From Deltaproteobacteria bacterium (GTDB lineage Bacteria; Myxococcota_A; Polyangia; JAAYKL01): 50,399 bases of DNA. The DNA lies in NCBI GenBank assembly GCA_029565915.1, contig JAKQNG010000340.1, positions 1 through 50,399 of the forward strand, read 5' to 3'. The notes under the pieces were generated by a model. It saw only the letters and a program-made list of their open reading frames with translations, searched no databases and was not told where the DNA came from. Shown piece after piece: positions 20,411-29,066 of the stretch (positions are counted from its first letter, which is position 1; each line of letters starts with the position of its first letter). Made by a program: the position numbers and the translations under genes.

Positions 20411-23394
20411 TTCGACACCTCCCCGAACCGCAGCGGTTTGCGCCACGCGTCCTTCAGTCCGTTGATGTCGGCGTCCACGATCCGTTCACCGGCCAGTCCC
20501 GCAATCTGCAGGCGGGGCAGGGCGACCACTGTTCCCACCGCTGCAGCCAGGTCTTTCAGCAGCACTTCGAAAGCGGCTTCGCATCCCTTGTGGACGGTGA
20601 CCAGCAGGCGTCCGGGGGTTTCCGAGAACAGCAGCTCCGCATCCGTCAGCTCCCCGTCCTTCTCCACCCGGCGCAGATCCAGTTCCAGTCCGAGCCCGCC
20701 CGCAAAGGCCGACTCCGCCGCCGCCACGGCCAGCCCGCCGTCCGACAGGTCGTGGCAGGAGGCCACAAGGCCCGCCCGCATGGCCCGGTGCAACCAGCGA
20801 TACATCTCCATCGTCCGCTCCGGCGTGCGCAGCTTCGGCACGGAACCGCCGTTTACGCCGTACATGTCAAAGAAATGGGATCTGCCCAGATCCGCAAAGG
20901 TTCTGCCCAGCACGTACACCCGATCGCCCGCCCGCTTCACGTCCATGGACACGGCCCGGCGCACATCCTCCACCTGCCCCACCGCCGTGACAAGGAGGGT
21001 GGGCGGAATGGAAATCTTCGTGGCGCCGATGGCGTAGTCGTTCTTCATGCTGTCCTTGCCGGACACCAATGGCATCCGGTAGGCGATGCACACGTCCTTC
21101 AGGGCCTTTGCACAGCGCACGAGCTGGGCCAGCTTGTATACACCGTCCGGATTCGACGGCCCGGCCACCGGATCGCACCAGCAGAAGTTGTCGAGGGCCG
21201 CCACCCGATCGGGATCCGCGCCCACGCACACCAGGTTGCGCATGGCTTCGTCCACCGCGCAGGCGGCCATGTGATAGGCGTCCACATCCGAGTATCGCGG
21301 ACAGATACCGTGGGACACGGCCACGCCGCGCATCAGATCCAGTACGGGCCGTACCACCGCCGCATCCGACGGGCCGTCGTGGGCAACCCCGCACAGGGGC
21401 TTGATGACCGATCCGCCCTGCACCTCGTGATCGTACTGCCGCACCCAGTATTCCTTGGAGCAGATGTCGAGACGTCCCAGCAGGCGCCGCAGCACGTCGT
21501 CCATCGACTCGTCGGGGGTGAAGCGCCGGGGCGCTTCGGAGGGCGGTTTCCAGCGGGCGTCCAGGGTCATGCGGGGAAGCCCTTCGTGAAGGAAATGCAT
21601 GTCGATGAGGGCCACCGGCCGGCCGTCGTAAAACAGCTCCAGGGCCGGACCTTCCGTGAATTCACCCAGCTCCGTGGCCTCCACGCCCATCTCCGCCGCC
21701 AGGTGGATGAACCTGGCCACCTTTTCGGGAGACACCGCGGCGGTCATCCGTTCCTGGGCTTCGGAGATGAAGATTTCCCAGGGCTGGAGCCCCTGGTACT
21801 TGAGGGGTGCCCGGGCGAGGTCCAGTCGCGCACCACCCGGATCCTGCGCCATCTCGCCCACCGAGGAGGAGAGGCCGCCGGCGCCGTTGTCCGTCAGGCA
21901 GGTCATGAGGCCCTCGTCCCTGGCGCGCAGCAGAAAATCGGTCATGCGCTTCTGGGTAATCGGATCGCCAATTTGCACGGCCGTGGCCGGAGATCCTTCG
22001 TGGAGTTCTTCCGAAGAGAACGTGGCGCCGTGGATACCGTCCTTGCCGATGCGGCCGCCCACCATGATGATCCGGTCTCGCGCAAAGGCCCGCTTTTCGT
22101 GGGAGGGCTCGCCGTTGATCCGCGCGGGCATGATGCCTCCCGTACCGCAGAACACCAGCGGCTTGCCGAGGAAGCGCTCGTCAAACACGAGGGAGCCGTT
22201 CACCGTGGGAATACCGCTCTTGTTGCCCCCGTGTTCCACCCCTTCGCGCACCCCTTCCATGATGCGGCGGGGATGCAGCAGGCGGGGGGGCAGCTCCTGA
22301 TCGTAGAACGGATCCGCCAGACAGAACACGTCCGTGTTGCAGAACAGCCGCGAACCGCGCCCGGTCCCGTGGGGATCCCGGTTCACGCCGACGATGCCCG
22401 TGAGCGCTCCGCCGTAGGGATCGAGGGCCGACGGAGAGTTGTGCGTCTCCACCTTGAACACCAGGTTCCAGTCGTCGGTGAACTTCCACACCCCCGCGTT
22501 GTCCTTGAAAACAGAGAGGCAGTAGTCCTCATCGCCGAGCAATGCGCGTACCGCCTTTGTCGTTTCCTTGATGTAGCTGCGATACAGCGATTCGATGCGC
22601 TCGGCCTCATCGCCGTCCCGGTAGTCGATGATCGCGTTGAAGATCTTGTGTTTGCAGTGTTCGGACCAGGTCTGGGCGAAAACCTCCACCTCCACATCCG
22701 TGGGTGTGGAAGGGAGCCCCTTTTCGCGGCGCAGGCGCTGCACGTCCGGATCCCGGTAGTGATCCCGGATGACCTTCATCTCTTCGAGGGTCAACGCAAG
22801 GGTCATTTCCCGGCTGAGGGCAGACAACTCCGCGTCGGCAATTTCGAGATCGATGCTGCGGGCCTCCGGTGTGGCCACATCCGTCACCCGGGGTACCTCC
22901 ACGGGCATGCCGGCGGTGGTGTCGAAGCGGTCGCGATCCACCACGTGATAACGCTGGATCAGCGTGTTGGCCAGCAGGCCTGTGGCGATGGTTTCCACTT
23001 CCGAACGCACCAGATCGCCGCTGATCAGGAACTGACGGGACGTGTACACGAAGGCCCTGTCCGGAAACGCGTCCTTCAACACCATCCGGGCCGATTCCGT
23101 GGCGGTCCGGCCCACGTTATCCGTCACGCCGGGCCGGAAGCCCACCTCCACGAGCCAGTCGAAGCCGTCCGCCAGGGGGCTGTCCACGCGCCACTCCTGA
23201 ATGATCGGATCGCTCAGCTCTGCGGCCAGCCGTTCGAGTTCCCCGCGTCCCGGATCCGCATCGACGGTGTACACGTCGATGACCCGCACGCCGCGGACCT
23301 GCAGGCCCAGATAGCCGGCGATTTCGGCGGCCACCCGGGAACCGACCGGATCGGCGAATCCACTTTTCAGCGCAATCTCAATACGATGAGGCAT
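20407..23394 (-). CDS. purL: Phosphoribosylformylglycinamidine synthase, PurS-like N-terminus fused to PurL (PurSL)
   Basis: 995 aa; N-terminal PurS-like RIEIALKSGFADPVGSRVAAEIAGYLGL...; PurL motifs FAQTWSEHCKHKIFNA, VETHNSPSALDPYGGA, SGKDSMKNDY, CHDLSDGGLAVA. Confidence 0.95.
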   Translation of the reverse strand: MPHRIEIALKSGFADPVGSRVAAEIAGYLGLQVRGVRVIDVYTVDADPGRGELERLAAELSDPIIQEWRVDSPLADGFDWLVEVGFRPGVTDNVGRTATESARMVLKDAFPDRAFVYTSRQFLISGDLVRSEVETIATGLLANTLIQRYHVVDRDRFDTTAGMPVEVPRVTDVATPEARSIDLEIADAELSALSREMTLALTLEEMKVIRDHYRDPDVQRLRREKGLPSTPTDVEVEVFAQTWSEHCKHKIFNAIIDYRDGDEAERIESLYRSYIKETTKAVRALLGDEDYCLSVFKDNAGVWKFTDDWNLVFKVETHNSPSALDPYGGALTGIVGVNRDPHGTGRGSRLFCNTDVFCLADPFYDQELPPRLLHPRRIMEGVREGVEHGGNKSGIPTVNGSLVFDERFLGKPLVFCGTGGIMPARINGEPSHEKRAFARDRIIMVGGRIGKDGIHGATFSSEELHEGSPATAVQIGDPITQKRMTDFLLRARDEGLMTCLTDNGAGGLSSSVGEMAQDPGGARLDLARAPLKYQGLQPWEIFISEAQERMTAAVSPEKVARFIHLAAEMGVEATELGEFTEGPALELFYDGRPVALIDMHFLHEGLPRMTLDARWKPPSEAPRRFTPDESMDDVLRRLLGRLDICSKEYWVRQYDHEVQGGSVIKPLCGVAHDGPSDAAVVRPVLDLMRGVAVSHGICPRYSDVDAYHMAACAVDEAMRNLVCVGADPDRVAALDNFCWCDPVAGPSNPDGVYKLAQLVRCAKALKDVCIAYRMPLVSGKDSMKNDYAIGATKISIPPTLLVTAVGQVEDVRRAVSMDVKRAGDRVYVLGRTFADLGRSHFFDMYGVNGGSVPKLRTPERTMEMYRWLHRAMRAGLVASCHDLSDGGLAVAAAESAFAGGLGLELDLRRVEKDGELTDAELLFSETPGRLLVTVHKGCEAAFEVLLKDLAAAVGTVVALPRLQIAGLAGERIVDADINGLKDAWRKPLRFGEVSK

Positions 23395-23556
23395 CGATGC
23401 TCCTTCTTTGAAGAAACGGGGGCGGCAACGGGCACCGCCACAGGGCAATTTCTATATGGAAAAGCCCTTCACAAGGCCAGAAGTATTTGTCCCGGAAATG
23501 CGGGCGTGGAATGGGGGATTGAAAGACGGACAGGAGCCGGACAGACGCCGCAGAAG

Positions 23557-23796
23557 CTACTCGGCGTTCTCCATTTTCTTCAGCTCCGCTTCGATGGCGG
23601 CCACCGCTTCCTTCAGCTCGGGCAGGAAGTCGGTGGAGAGGGAGACGCCCTTTTTCGTCGGTTTCCACTCGCCCTTGTCATCCATGTAATAGATGCGGAT
23701 GTCGATGTACGCCTTCTTCTTGAATTCCTTGACGCCGGCGCGGACTTCTTCCGTCGGATTGCGTTTGAAACTGTAGAGCACTTTGTCTTCTGCCAT
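23557..23796 (-). CDS. PC4/p15 transcriptional coactivator family protein
   Basis: KNPTEEVRAGVKEFKKKAYIDIRIYYMDDKGEWKPTKKGVSLSTDFLPELKEAVA-type sequence, PC4-like ssDNA-binding fold. Confidence 0.82.
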   Translation of the reverse strand: MAEDKVLYSFKRNPTEEVRAGVKEFKKKAYIDIRIYYMDDKGEWKPTKKGVSLSTDFLPELKEAVAAIEAELKKMENAE

Positions 23797-23846
23797 TTGG
23801 GTTCTCCTTCGATTGTGAAGCGATTTAACGATATTCGATTAACATA

Positions 23847-23864
23847 TTGAAATACGTTATTCAA
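23847..23864. promoter_or_regulatory. Inverted repeat TTGAA-N8-TTCAA in AT-rich divergent promoter region
   Basis: ttgaaatacgttattcaa centred on ACGT, in an AT-rich stretch between the PC4-like gene and the patatin gene. Confidence 0.35.
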
Positions 23865-23880
23865 ATATTATTTATATAAC

Positions 23881-25407
23881 ATGAACAATGTAAATGAAAC
23901 CCGCCGGGCCGCCGATCGATTGGCGCGCATTTCCCTGTTCGTCAGTGCCCGCCGCCGGACCGCCGTCGCCCGCGCCCTCTCGCGCTTCGTCGCCCCCTCT
24001 GACCTGCCGTCCGACCCCCGGGAAGGCGCTTTGCTCACCCTGTCAGAGGGCAGGAAGGTCTGGTGCTGTGTCCTCGACGATTCACCCGATTCGCTCAACC
24101 GGGCCCGCTCCGGCCCCATGGGCGCCATCGTCATCGACAACCGTGCGGACGGCGATTCCTCCGGCATCGCGGGTTCCCTGGCTGGACACCTGCTGCCCGA
24201 GCTGCTGGTGGGTGCCGGCAGCCGCAAGGTTCCCCAGCGCCGTTCCATCCTGATTGTCCTGCCGCAGTCCCCGGTCACCCCCTACCATGCCTACGCCGTC
24301 GGCACGTTCCAGATCGGGGGCATTCTGGTGGCGCCGAAGAACATCGAAGAAATCCTGGAAGCCGCTTACCGGATTTCGCGACCGGAACGACCGGGGAAGG
24401 TGGCCCTGTGTCTCGCCGGCGGCGGCATCGAGGGCATGTTCTGGGAGACCGGCGTGCTGCGGGCCCTGGACGCCCACCTGCGCAACGCGTCCCTGTCGGA
24501 TTTCGATATCTTCAGCGGAATTTCCGCCGGTTCCGTCCTTTGCGCCCTCATCGCCAACGGGGTGCGCCCCTACGAAATCGCCAACGCCCTGCACGGCCGT
24601 CCGAGCCGCGTGGACCCCATTACCCGGGCCATGCTCTTCGATCCGAATATCGGCGAAATCACCCGGCGGGTCATTGCTTCTCTGGGCGATCTGGCGCGGG
24701 GCCGCTGGATTACCCGTCCCATCGACAGCGCCATGCGGGTGACGCCGACCGCCCTGTTTTCGGGCGAGCGGCTGCGGGAATACCTGGATCGGGAGTTTTC
24801 GAAGCCGGGCATGTGCAACGACTTCAACTGCCTGAAAAAGCAGCTGTTCATCGGCGCCACCGATCAGGATCAGGGCACCCACGTGTCCTTCGGCACCGAG
24901 GGCTGGAAGGACATTCCCATCTCCATGGCGGTGCGGGCCTCCACGGCCATGACGCCCTACTACAACCCCCAGAAGATCGGCGATCGGTTTTTCGTGGACG
25001 GCATTTTTACCCGCACCATCGACATCGATGTGGCGGTGGCCAATGGCGCCACCCTGATCCTCTGCGCGGACCCGCTGCGACCGGTGCAGACAAGAGAGGC
25101 CGGGTACGTGAGCGGACGGGGCGGCCTGTTCAACACGGTGCAGTCCGTCAAGTCCATGATCCGCAGCCGGTTTGCCGAAATGATGACCAAGGCGGAGGAA
25201 GCCCATCCCCACGTTTCCGTGTACGTGTTTTCCCCCACGGCGAAGGACATGGAGCAGATGTCGGGCACGATGATGCGCTTCTTCTACCGCACGGACACGG
25301 AGAAGATGGCCTACGATTCCGCGATGGAACAGATCGGGTCTGACTACCAATGGCTGGCTGAGGACCTGCAGCGGCACGGTTACGAACTCTCCCGGCCGGG
25401 AGAGTGA
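23881..25407 (+). CDS. Patatin-like phospholipase with N-terminal extension
   Basis: Oxyanion motif LAGGGIEGM, GISAGS (GxSxG), FFVDGIFTRTIDIDVA (D-G); about 165 aa precede the patatin domain. Confidence 0.88.
   Translation: MNNVNETRRAADRLARISLFVSARRRTAVARALSRFVAPSDLPSDPREGALLTLSEGRKVWCCVLDDSPDSLNRARSGPMGAIVIDNRADGDSSGIAGSLAGHLLPELLVGAGSRKVPQRRSILIVLPQSPVTPYHAYAVGTFQIGGILVAPKNIEEILEAAYRISRPERPGKVALCLAGGGIEGMFWETGVLRALDAHLRNASLSDFDIFSGISAGSVLCALIANGVRPYEIANALHGRPSRVDPITRAMLFDPNIGEITRRVIASLGDLARGRWITRPIDSAMRVTPTALFSGERLREYLDREFSKPGMCNDFNCLKKQLFIGATDQDQGTHVSFGTEGWKDIPISMAVRASTAMTPYYNPQKIGDRFFVDGIFTRTIDIDVAVANGATLILCADPLRPVQTREAGYVSGRGGLFNTVQSVKSMIRSRFAEMMTKAEEAHPHVSVYVFSPTAKDMEQMSGTMMRFFYRTDTEKMAYDSAMEQIGSDYQWLAEDLQRHGYELSRPGE
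25386..25405. terminator. Perfect 20-bp palindrome at the convergent gene boundary
   Basis: ACTCTCCCGGCCGGGAGAGT overlapping the patatin stop codon; no obvious T-tract. Confidence 0.4.
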
Positions 25408-25429
25408 CAGCACCATATTCCCCCGACCC

Positions 25430-25987
25430 CTAGGACGCGGATTTCATGTGCGGTTTCAGAAAATCGCCCATTACGGCAGACACTTGACGGGGATCCGTCG
25501 ACCGGATGCAGGCGGCAGCACCAGCCGCTTTCGCTTCCACGTCATCCGCGCCGCCGTAGACAATGACCGGCAGTTCCCGATCGCTGCGGGCGATATTGGC
25601 CACCACGCGCAGCATGTCCGGACCGCCGGCCCCGTTCACCAGCACAACGTCAGGTCGATGCCGGCCGATCTGCAGCAGGGCCTCCAGATGGTCGGAAAAG
25701 CCGCTCACTTCCATGTGGCTTGACAGGGCGTTCGCCACCACAGCGCCGGTGACCGGATTGCCGTCAATCACCACCACGCGACGGGACGGCGTACCGAATC
25801 CGGCGGGCATCGGGTAACCGAACCGGGTGAGAAAATCCTGAACGTCCTGCCGGCGGAAGCGCAGGTGTCGCCCCGGCGTGCGGAAGGAGTGGATTTCTCC
25901 CCGGTTCACCCAGTTGTGGATGGTCTTCAGATCGGTGCCGCAGATCTGCGCCACCTGGGGTGCAGTAAACAGATCGTTCGATGTCAT
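25430..25987 (-). CDS. Excisionase/MerR-type HTH fused to degenerate receiver-like domain
   Basis: LFTAPQVAQICGTDLKTIHNWVNRGEIHSFRTPGRHLRFRRQDVQDFL (HTH) + RRVVVIDGNPVTGAVVANALSS...PDVVLVNGAGGPDMLRVV (receiver-like). Confidence 0.8.
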   Translation of the reverse strand: MTSNDLFTAPQVAQICGTDLKTIHNWVNRGEIHSFRTPGRHLRFRRQDVQDFLTRFGYPMPAGFGTPSRRVVVIDGNPVTGAVVANALSSHMEVSGFSDHLEALLQIGRHRPDVVLVNGAGGPDMLRVVANIARSDRELPVIVYGGADDVEAKAAGAAACIRSTDPRQVSAVMGDFLKPHMKSAS

Positions 25988-26146
25988 GGCTCACTCCGAG
26001 CGAACAGATGCCGGTTGGTTACTTTTTTTGGTTTACGCGGGCCAGACAGGAACTGCCGGAATTTGTATCCCGCCTGCGGCGGCAAGTCAAGGAGGAGACA
26101 CCTTTCCGGGTGTGCACCGGTTTCCTCGGACCGACTGTGAAGTGAA

Positions 26147-26230
26147 TACCAGGGACGGGAATCGAACCCGTACAAGCTTTCGCTCGAGGGATTTTAAGTC
26201 CCTTGCGTCTACCGGTTCCGCCACCCTGGC
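26147..26230 (-). tRNA. tRNA-Leu (anticodon TAA)
   Basis: GCCAGGGTGGCGGAACCGGTAGACGCAAGGGACTTAAAATCCCTCGAGCGAAAGCTTGTACGGGTTCGATTCCCGTCCCTGGTA; acceptor, long variable arm and T-arm all fold; CCA not encoded. Confidence 0.95.
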
Positions 26231-26282
26231 GAATCGCTTCTATGTATCGGAAAAAACAGGGTCAAAAAACACAAAAAGCAGC

Positions 26283-27860
26283 TCACGGCGCTGCCGTCGG
26301 AGGCGCCGGCACCGAGGGAGTCGTCGGGGCAGACGGGGAACGGGGCCGGAACTGATCGTTGATGACCCGGCTCCAGGACTTGAGCAGGAGCAGGCCGATC
26401 TGGACTTCCGCCTCGGTCATCGGGACCTCAAAGCGCAGGGAGTTCCCTTCAATGGTGTATTTCACCTTTCCGGGAAGGGCGCCGAGGCCCAGATAGCGCA
26501 GGTATCCCCCTTGCGCCAGCAGCGACTTCACGACCTTCCCGGCTTCTGCCATGTCCGCCGGCGTGCCGTCGAAGCGGACCTCGCCGTCGATGCGCACCGG
26601 GTCGGAGAAGTAGCCCTTCAGTACCGCCCAGCGGAACGCGGCGGCGAGTCGCGGATATCGATGGAGTCCCACGGCACCCGCATCCCTGGACGCCAGCACC
26701 AGGACGGGCCACCGGCCGTCCCCGGCAGGGCCGATCTGAGCGCGCACCAGCGTGTTGAACGGCACTGCAGCGCCTTCTTCGAGGGGTGGTCGAGGCATCA
26801 TGCAGGTGATCTTCTGCGGCCAGTCCGGATTCCGCCGACCCGCTGCCGCATCGCTCGCCACCATCACCCGTCCGGAGCCCACCAGATCCCACCGATATCC
26901 ATCCGGCAGGATTCCGGTGGCGCCCTGCGGGTGCGTGCGCAGCGTGAATCCGGGCTTCTTTCCGTTGTTGCGCTGGAGCCGCTCCTTCAACGCCGCCTCG
27001 CCGAAATTGTAGGTGGTCACCACCTGGTAGGTGGAAAAATTGCTGAAATCATCCGAGCTGATCAGCATGCCCTCCAGTTCGGTCAGCGGATCGATTTCCG
27101 TCGCCTGCACCATTTCCTGATACAGGTAAAAACTGCGCAGCACTCCCGCCAGACCCCGATCGTACCGACTGCCGGAAAAGGCATCCATCGACAGCCACAG
27201 CATCCAGTCCGGATCCGCCTTCGCATAGGAGAACACATCGTGCAGACAGATGGCGTTTTCCGTTTCCGCGGCAGGGGCACCCTTGCCGGGGGAAGAATCC
27301 GAATCCCGGTCCGAATCGTTCTGCGCAACGGCCACCGGATCGGAATCCGATGACGTCGCAGGGGTCGTCGGTGGTTCGCTGTCCGGTTGCGAAGGCGCGC
27401 TGTCGCTGTCGGACCCTCCTTTTGCGCTGTCGGAATCCGCCGCTTTTCCACCCGGTTCACCGCCAGCCGAATCCACGCCTTTTCCGCTGTCCGAATCCAC
27501 TTTCTTCGACGAATCTGAATCGGTCTTTTCCCCTTTGTCCGAATCCACTTCGTCCACCACGGTGCCCGTGGGCGGCGGCGGTGCAGTTGCTTCCCCGGGG
27601 GGTGGAGGTTCCGACGTCCCCGCTGGCGGAGTCGGCGCCTCTTCTCTCGGGCCGGCCGCGTCCGGGGCAGCCGGTTGCATGAAGTCGCCTTCGACGATCT
27701 CGAGATTCACGGCCCGATCCCGCACCTGCGAAAAATCGGGTCGCCCCAGCAGATAGATTGTCAGGTGCAGCAGACACGAACCGGCCAGGGCCGCTGCGCT
27801 CTGCCAGCGGGCACGCGTTCTGGGCGATGGTCGTCGCATCTGACTGCCCCGGTCCGTCAT
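26283..27860 (-). CDS. Membrane-anchored protein with Asp/Ser-rich low-complexity linker, unknown function
   Basis: N-terminal TM (SAAALAGSCLLHLTIYLLG), long Pro then Ser-Asp-rich region, globular C-terminal domain. Confidence 0.7.
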   Translation of the reverse strand: MTDRGSQMRRPSPRTRARWQSAAALAGSCLLHLTIYLLGRPDFSQVRDRAVNLEIVEGDFMQPAAPDAAGPREEAPTPPAGTSEPPPPGEATAPPPPTGTVVDEVDSDKGEKTDSDSSKKVDSDSGKGVDSAGGEPGGKAADSDSAKGGSDSDSAPSQPDSEPPTTPATSSDSDPVAVAQNDSDRDSDSSPGKGAPAAETENAICLHDVFSYAKADPDWMLWLSMDAFSGSRYDRGLAGVLRSFYLYQEMVQATEIDPLTELEGMLISSDDFSNFSTYQVVTTYNFGEAALKERLQRNNGKKPGFTLRTHPQGATGILPDGYRWDLVGSGRVMVASDAAAGRRNPDWPQKITCMMPRPPLEEGAAVPFNTLVRAQIGPAGDGRWPVLVLASRDAGAVGLHRYPRLAAAFRWAVLKGYFSDPVRIDGEVRFDGTPADMAEAGKVVKSLLAQGGYLRYLGLGALPGKVKYTIEGNSLRFEVPMTEAEVQIGLLLLKSWSRVINDQFRPRSPSAPTTPSVPAPPTAAP

Positions 27861-27972
27861 AGCCCTGCTCTATCTCGATTCCATCATCATCTCAAGCGCT
27901 CCGGTGAACCGTCAGCATCGTGGAAGCCGCGACAGACCGGCCCCGCGGGCCTCCGCGCCGAATGAAATTCCC

Positions 27973-28001
27973 TTGACATCCCGTGGAAGGGAGTGGATAA
28001 A
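27973..28001 (+). promoter_or_regulatory. Sigma-70-like promoter upstream of tRNA-Leu(GAG)
   Basis: TTGACA (27973-27978), 17-nt spacer, GATAAA (27996-28001); about 48 nt before the mature tRNA. Confidence 0.5.
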
Positions 28002-28048
28002 CAGCCCGTTTCTGCGCCCGCCGGGTGTGGAAAATGTCTTTGAAATAC

Positions 28049-28132
28049 GCGCGGATGGCGGAACTGGTAGACGCGCCAGGTTGAGGGCCTGGTGGGGGTT
28101 ACCTCGTGGGGGTTCGAGTCCCCCTCCGCGCA
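28049..28132 (+). tRNA. tRNA-Leu (anticodon GAG)
   Basis: GCGCGGATGGCGGAACTGGTAGACGCGCCAGGTTGAGGGCCTGGTGGGGGTTACCTCGTGGGGGTTCGAGTCCCCCTCCGCGCA; acceptor GCGCGGA/TCCGCGC, T-loop TTCGAGT. Confidence 0.95.
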
Positions 28133-28174
28133 TGTTTTCCCGTCAACGAAGATGACCCGGCAGAAAGGGCCGCC

Positions 28175-28726
28175 ATGCCGACCTCCTGGTATGCCGTTTC
28201 GCTCATGTCCAACCGGGAGCACAAGGCGAAGCGGTTTCTGGACGATCGCCCGGTTCCCTGTTTTCTTCCCGTCTACCTGACCGCATCCCGCCGCCGGGAT
28301 CGCGCCCGGACGCTGGAGCGACCCCTCTTTCCCGGATATCTGTTTGTTCATCTGGACATTTCGTCTCCACTGCGGATCGAGGTGCTCCGCTGCCCGGGCG
28401 TGGTGGATTTCCTCCGGAGCGGCCATGGTCCGGCGCCGGTTCCCGATGAGGTCATCGACAGTCTGATGATCCTGACGGGTGCGGGCCGGGGTGTGGTGAA
28501 TCCCCATCCACTTCTCACGGCCGGCCGGCGCGTCGCGGTCTGCGCCGGACCGTTCACCGGCGCAAGGGGCATCCTCCATCTGGATGAGCGCCATCAGGCC
28601 CGTCTGGTCGTACAGGTGGAGCTCATGGGCCGGGCTGTGGCGGTGCCCGTGGGCCTCCATGAAGTGACTCCGCTGCTGGATGGGCCGCCGGAAACAGAAC
28701 CCGCGGGTGGCCTCACAGGCCGATGA
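28175..28726 (+). CDS. NusG-family (NusGsp/RfaH/UpxY-like) transcription factor paralog
   Basis: MPTSWYAVSLMSNREHKAKRFLDDR...CFLPVYLTASRRRDRARTLERPLFPGYLFVHLD...; KOW-like RRVAVCAGPFTGARGILHL. Confidence 0.85.
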   Translation: MPTSWYAVSLMSNREHKAKRFLDDRPVPCFLPVYLTASRRRDRARTLERPLFPGYLFVHLDISSPLRIEVLRCPGVVDFLRSGHGPAPVPDEVIDSLMILTGAGRGVVNPHPLLTAGRRVAVCAGPFTGARGILHLDERHQARLVVQVELMGRAVAVPVGLHEVTPLLDGPPETEPAGGLTGR

Positions 28727-29066
28727 GGTCCGCGAGGGCGAAGGGATCCGTGGTCTTGGGCAGCACGACGTCAATGCCGTCGGGAAGGGACCCGCAGGAG
28801 GCGCTGGCACCCGTGAGGATGGCCAGCCGTACAATGGAGGGGTGTTTTTTTTTCCAGCCGGCGGCGATGTCCATGCCCCGCGGCTGTTCCGCACCCAGCA
28901 GGTTGTCACAGAGCACATGGGTCACCGGACGGGTATCGAGCACCAGCTCCGCATCCGCGGCGTTGGACACGGTGATGACTTCCTGTACCCGCTTCTGAAG
29001 AATCCGCCGCAGGGCCCGGCAGACAGATGCCTCATCATCGATGATGAGCAGGATGGCGCCGTTCAC
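28713..29066 (-). CDS. Stand-alone response regulator receiver protein
   Basis: ILLIIDDEASVCRALRRILQKR, acceptor Asp VLCDNLLG, Thr AILTGAS, Lys VLPKT. Confidence 0.85.
   Translation of the reverse strand: MNGAILLIIDDEASVCRALRRILQKRVQEVITVSNAADAELVLDTRPVTHVLCDNLLGAEQPRGMDIAAGWKKKHPSIVRLAILTGASASCGSLPDGIDVVLPKTTDPFALADLIGL

Noticed and set aside
20590-23850. 1086-aa plus-strand ORF antisense to purL
   Set aside because: High-GC shadow ORF; Arg/His/Gly-rich translation without domains, fully antisense to well-conserved PurL.
24082-25416. 444-aa minus-strand ORF antisense to patatin
   Set aside because: Shadow ORF; composition typical of reverse reading of a GC-rich gene.
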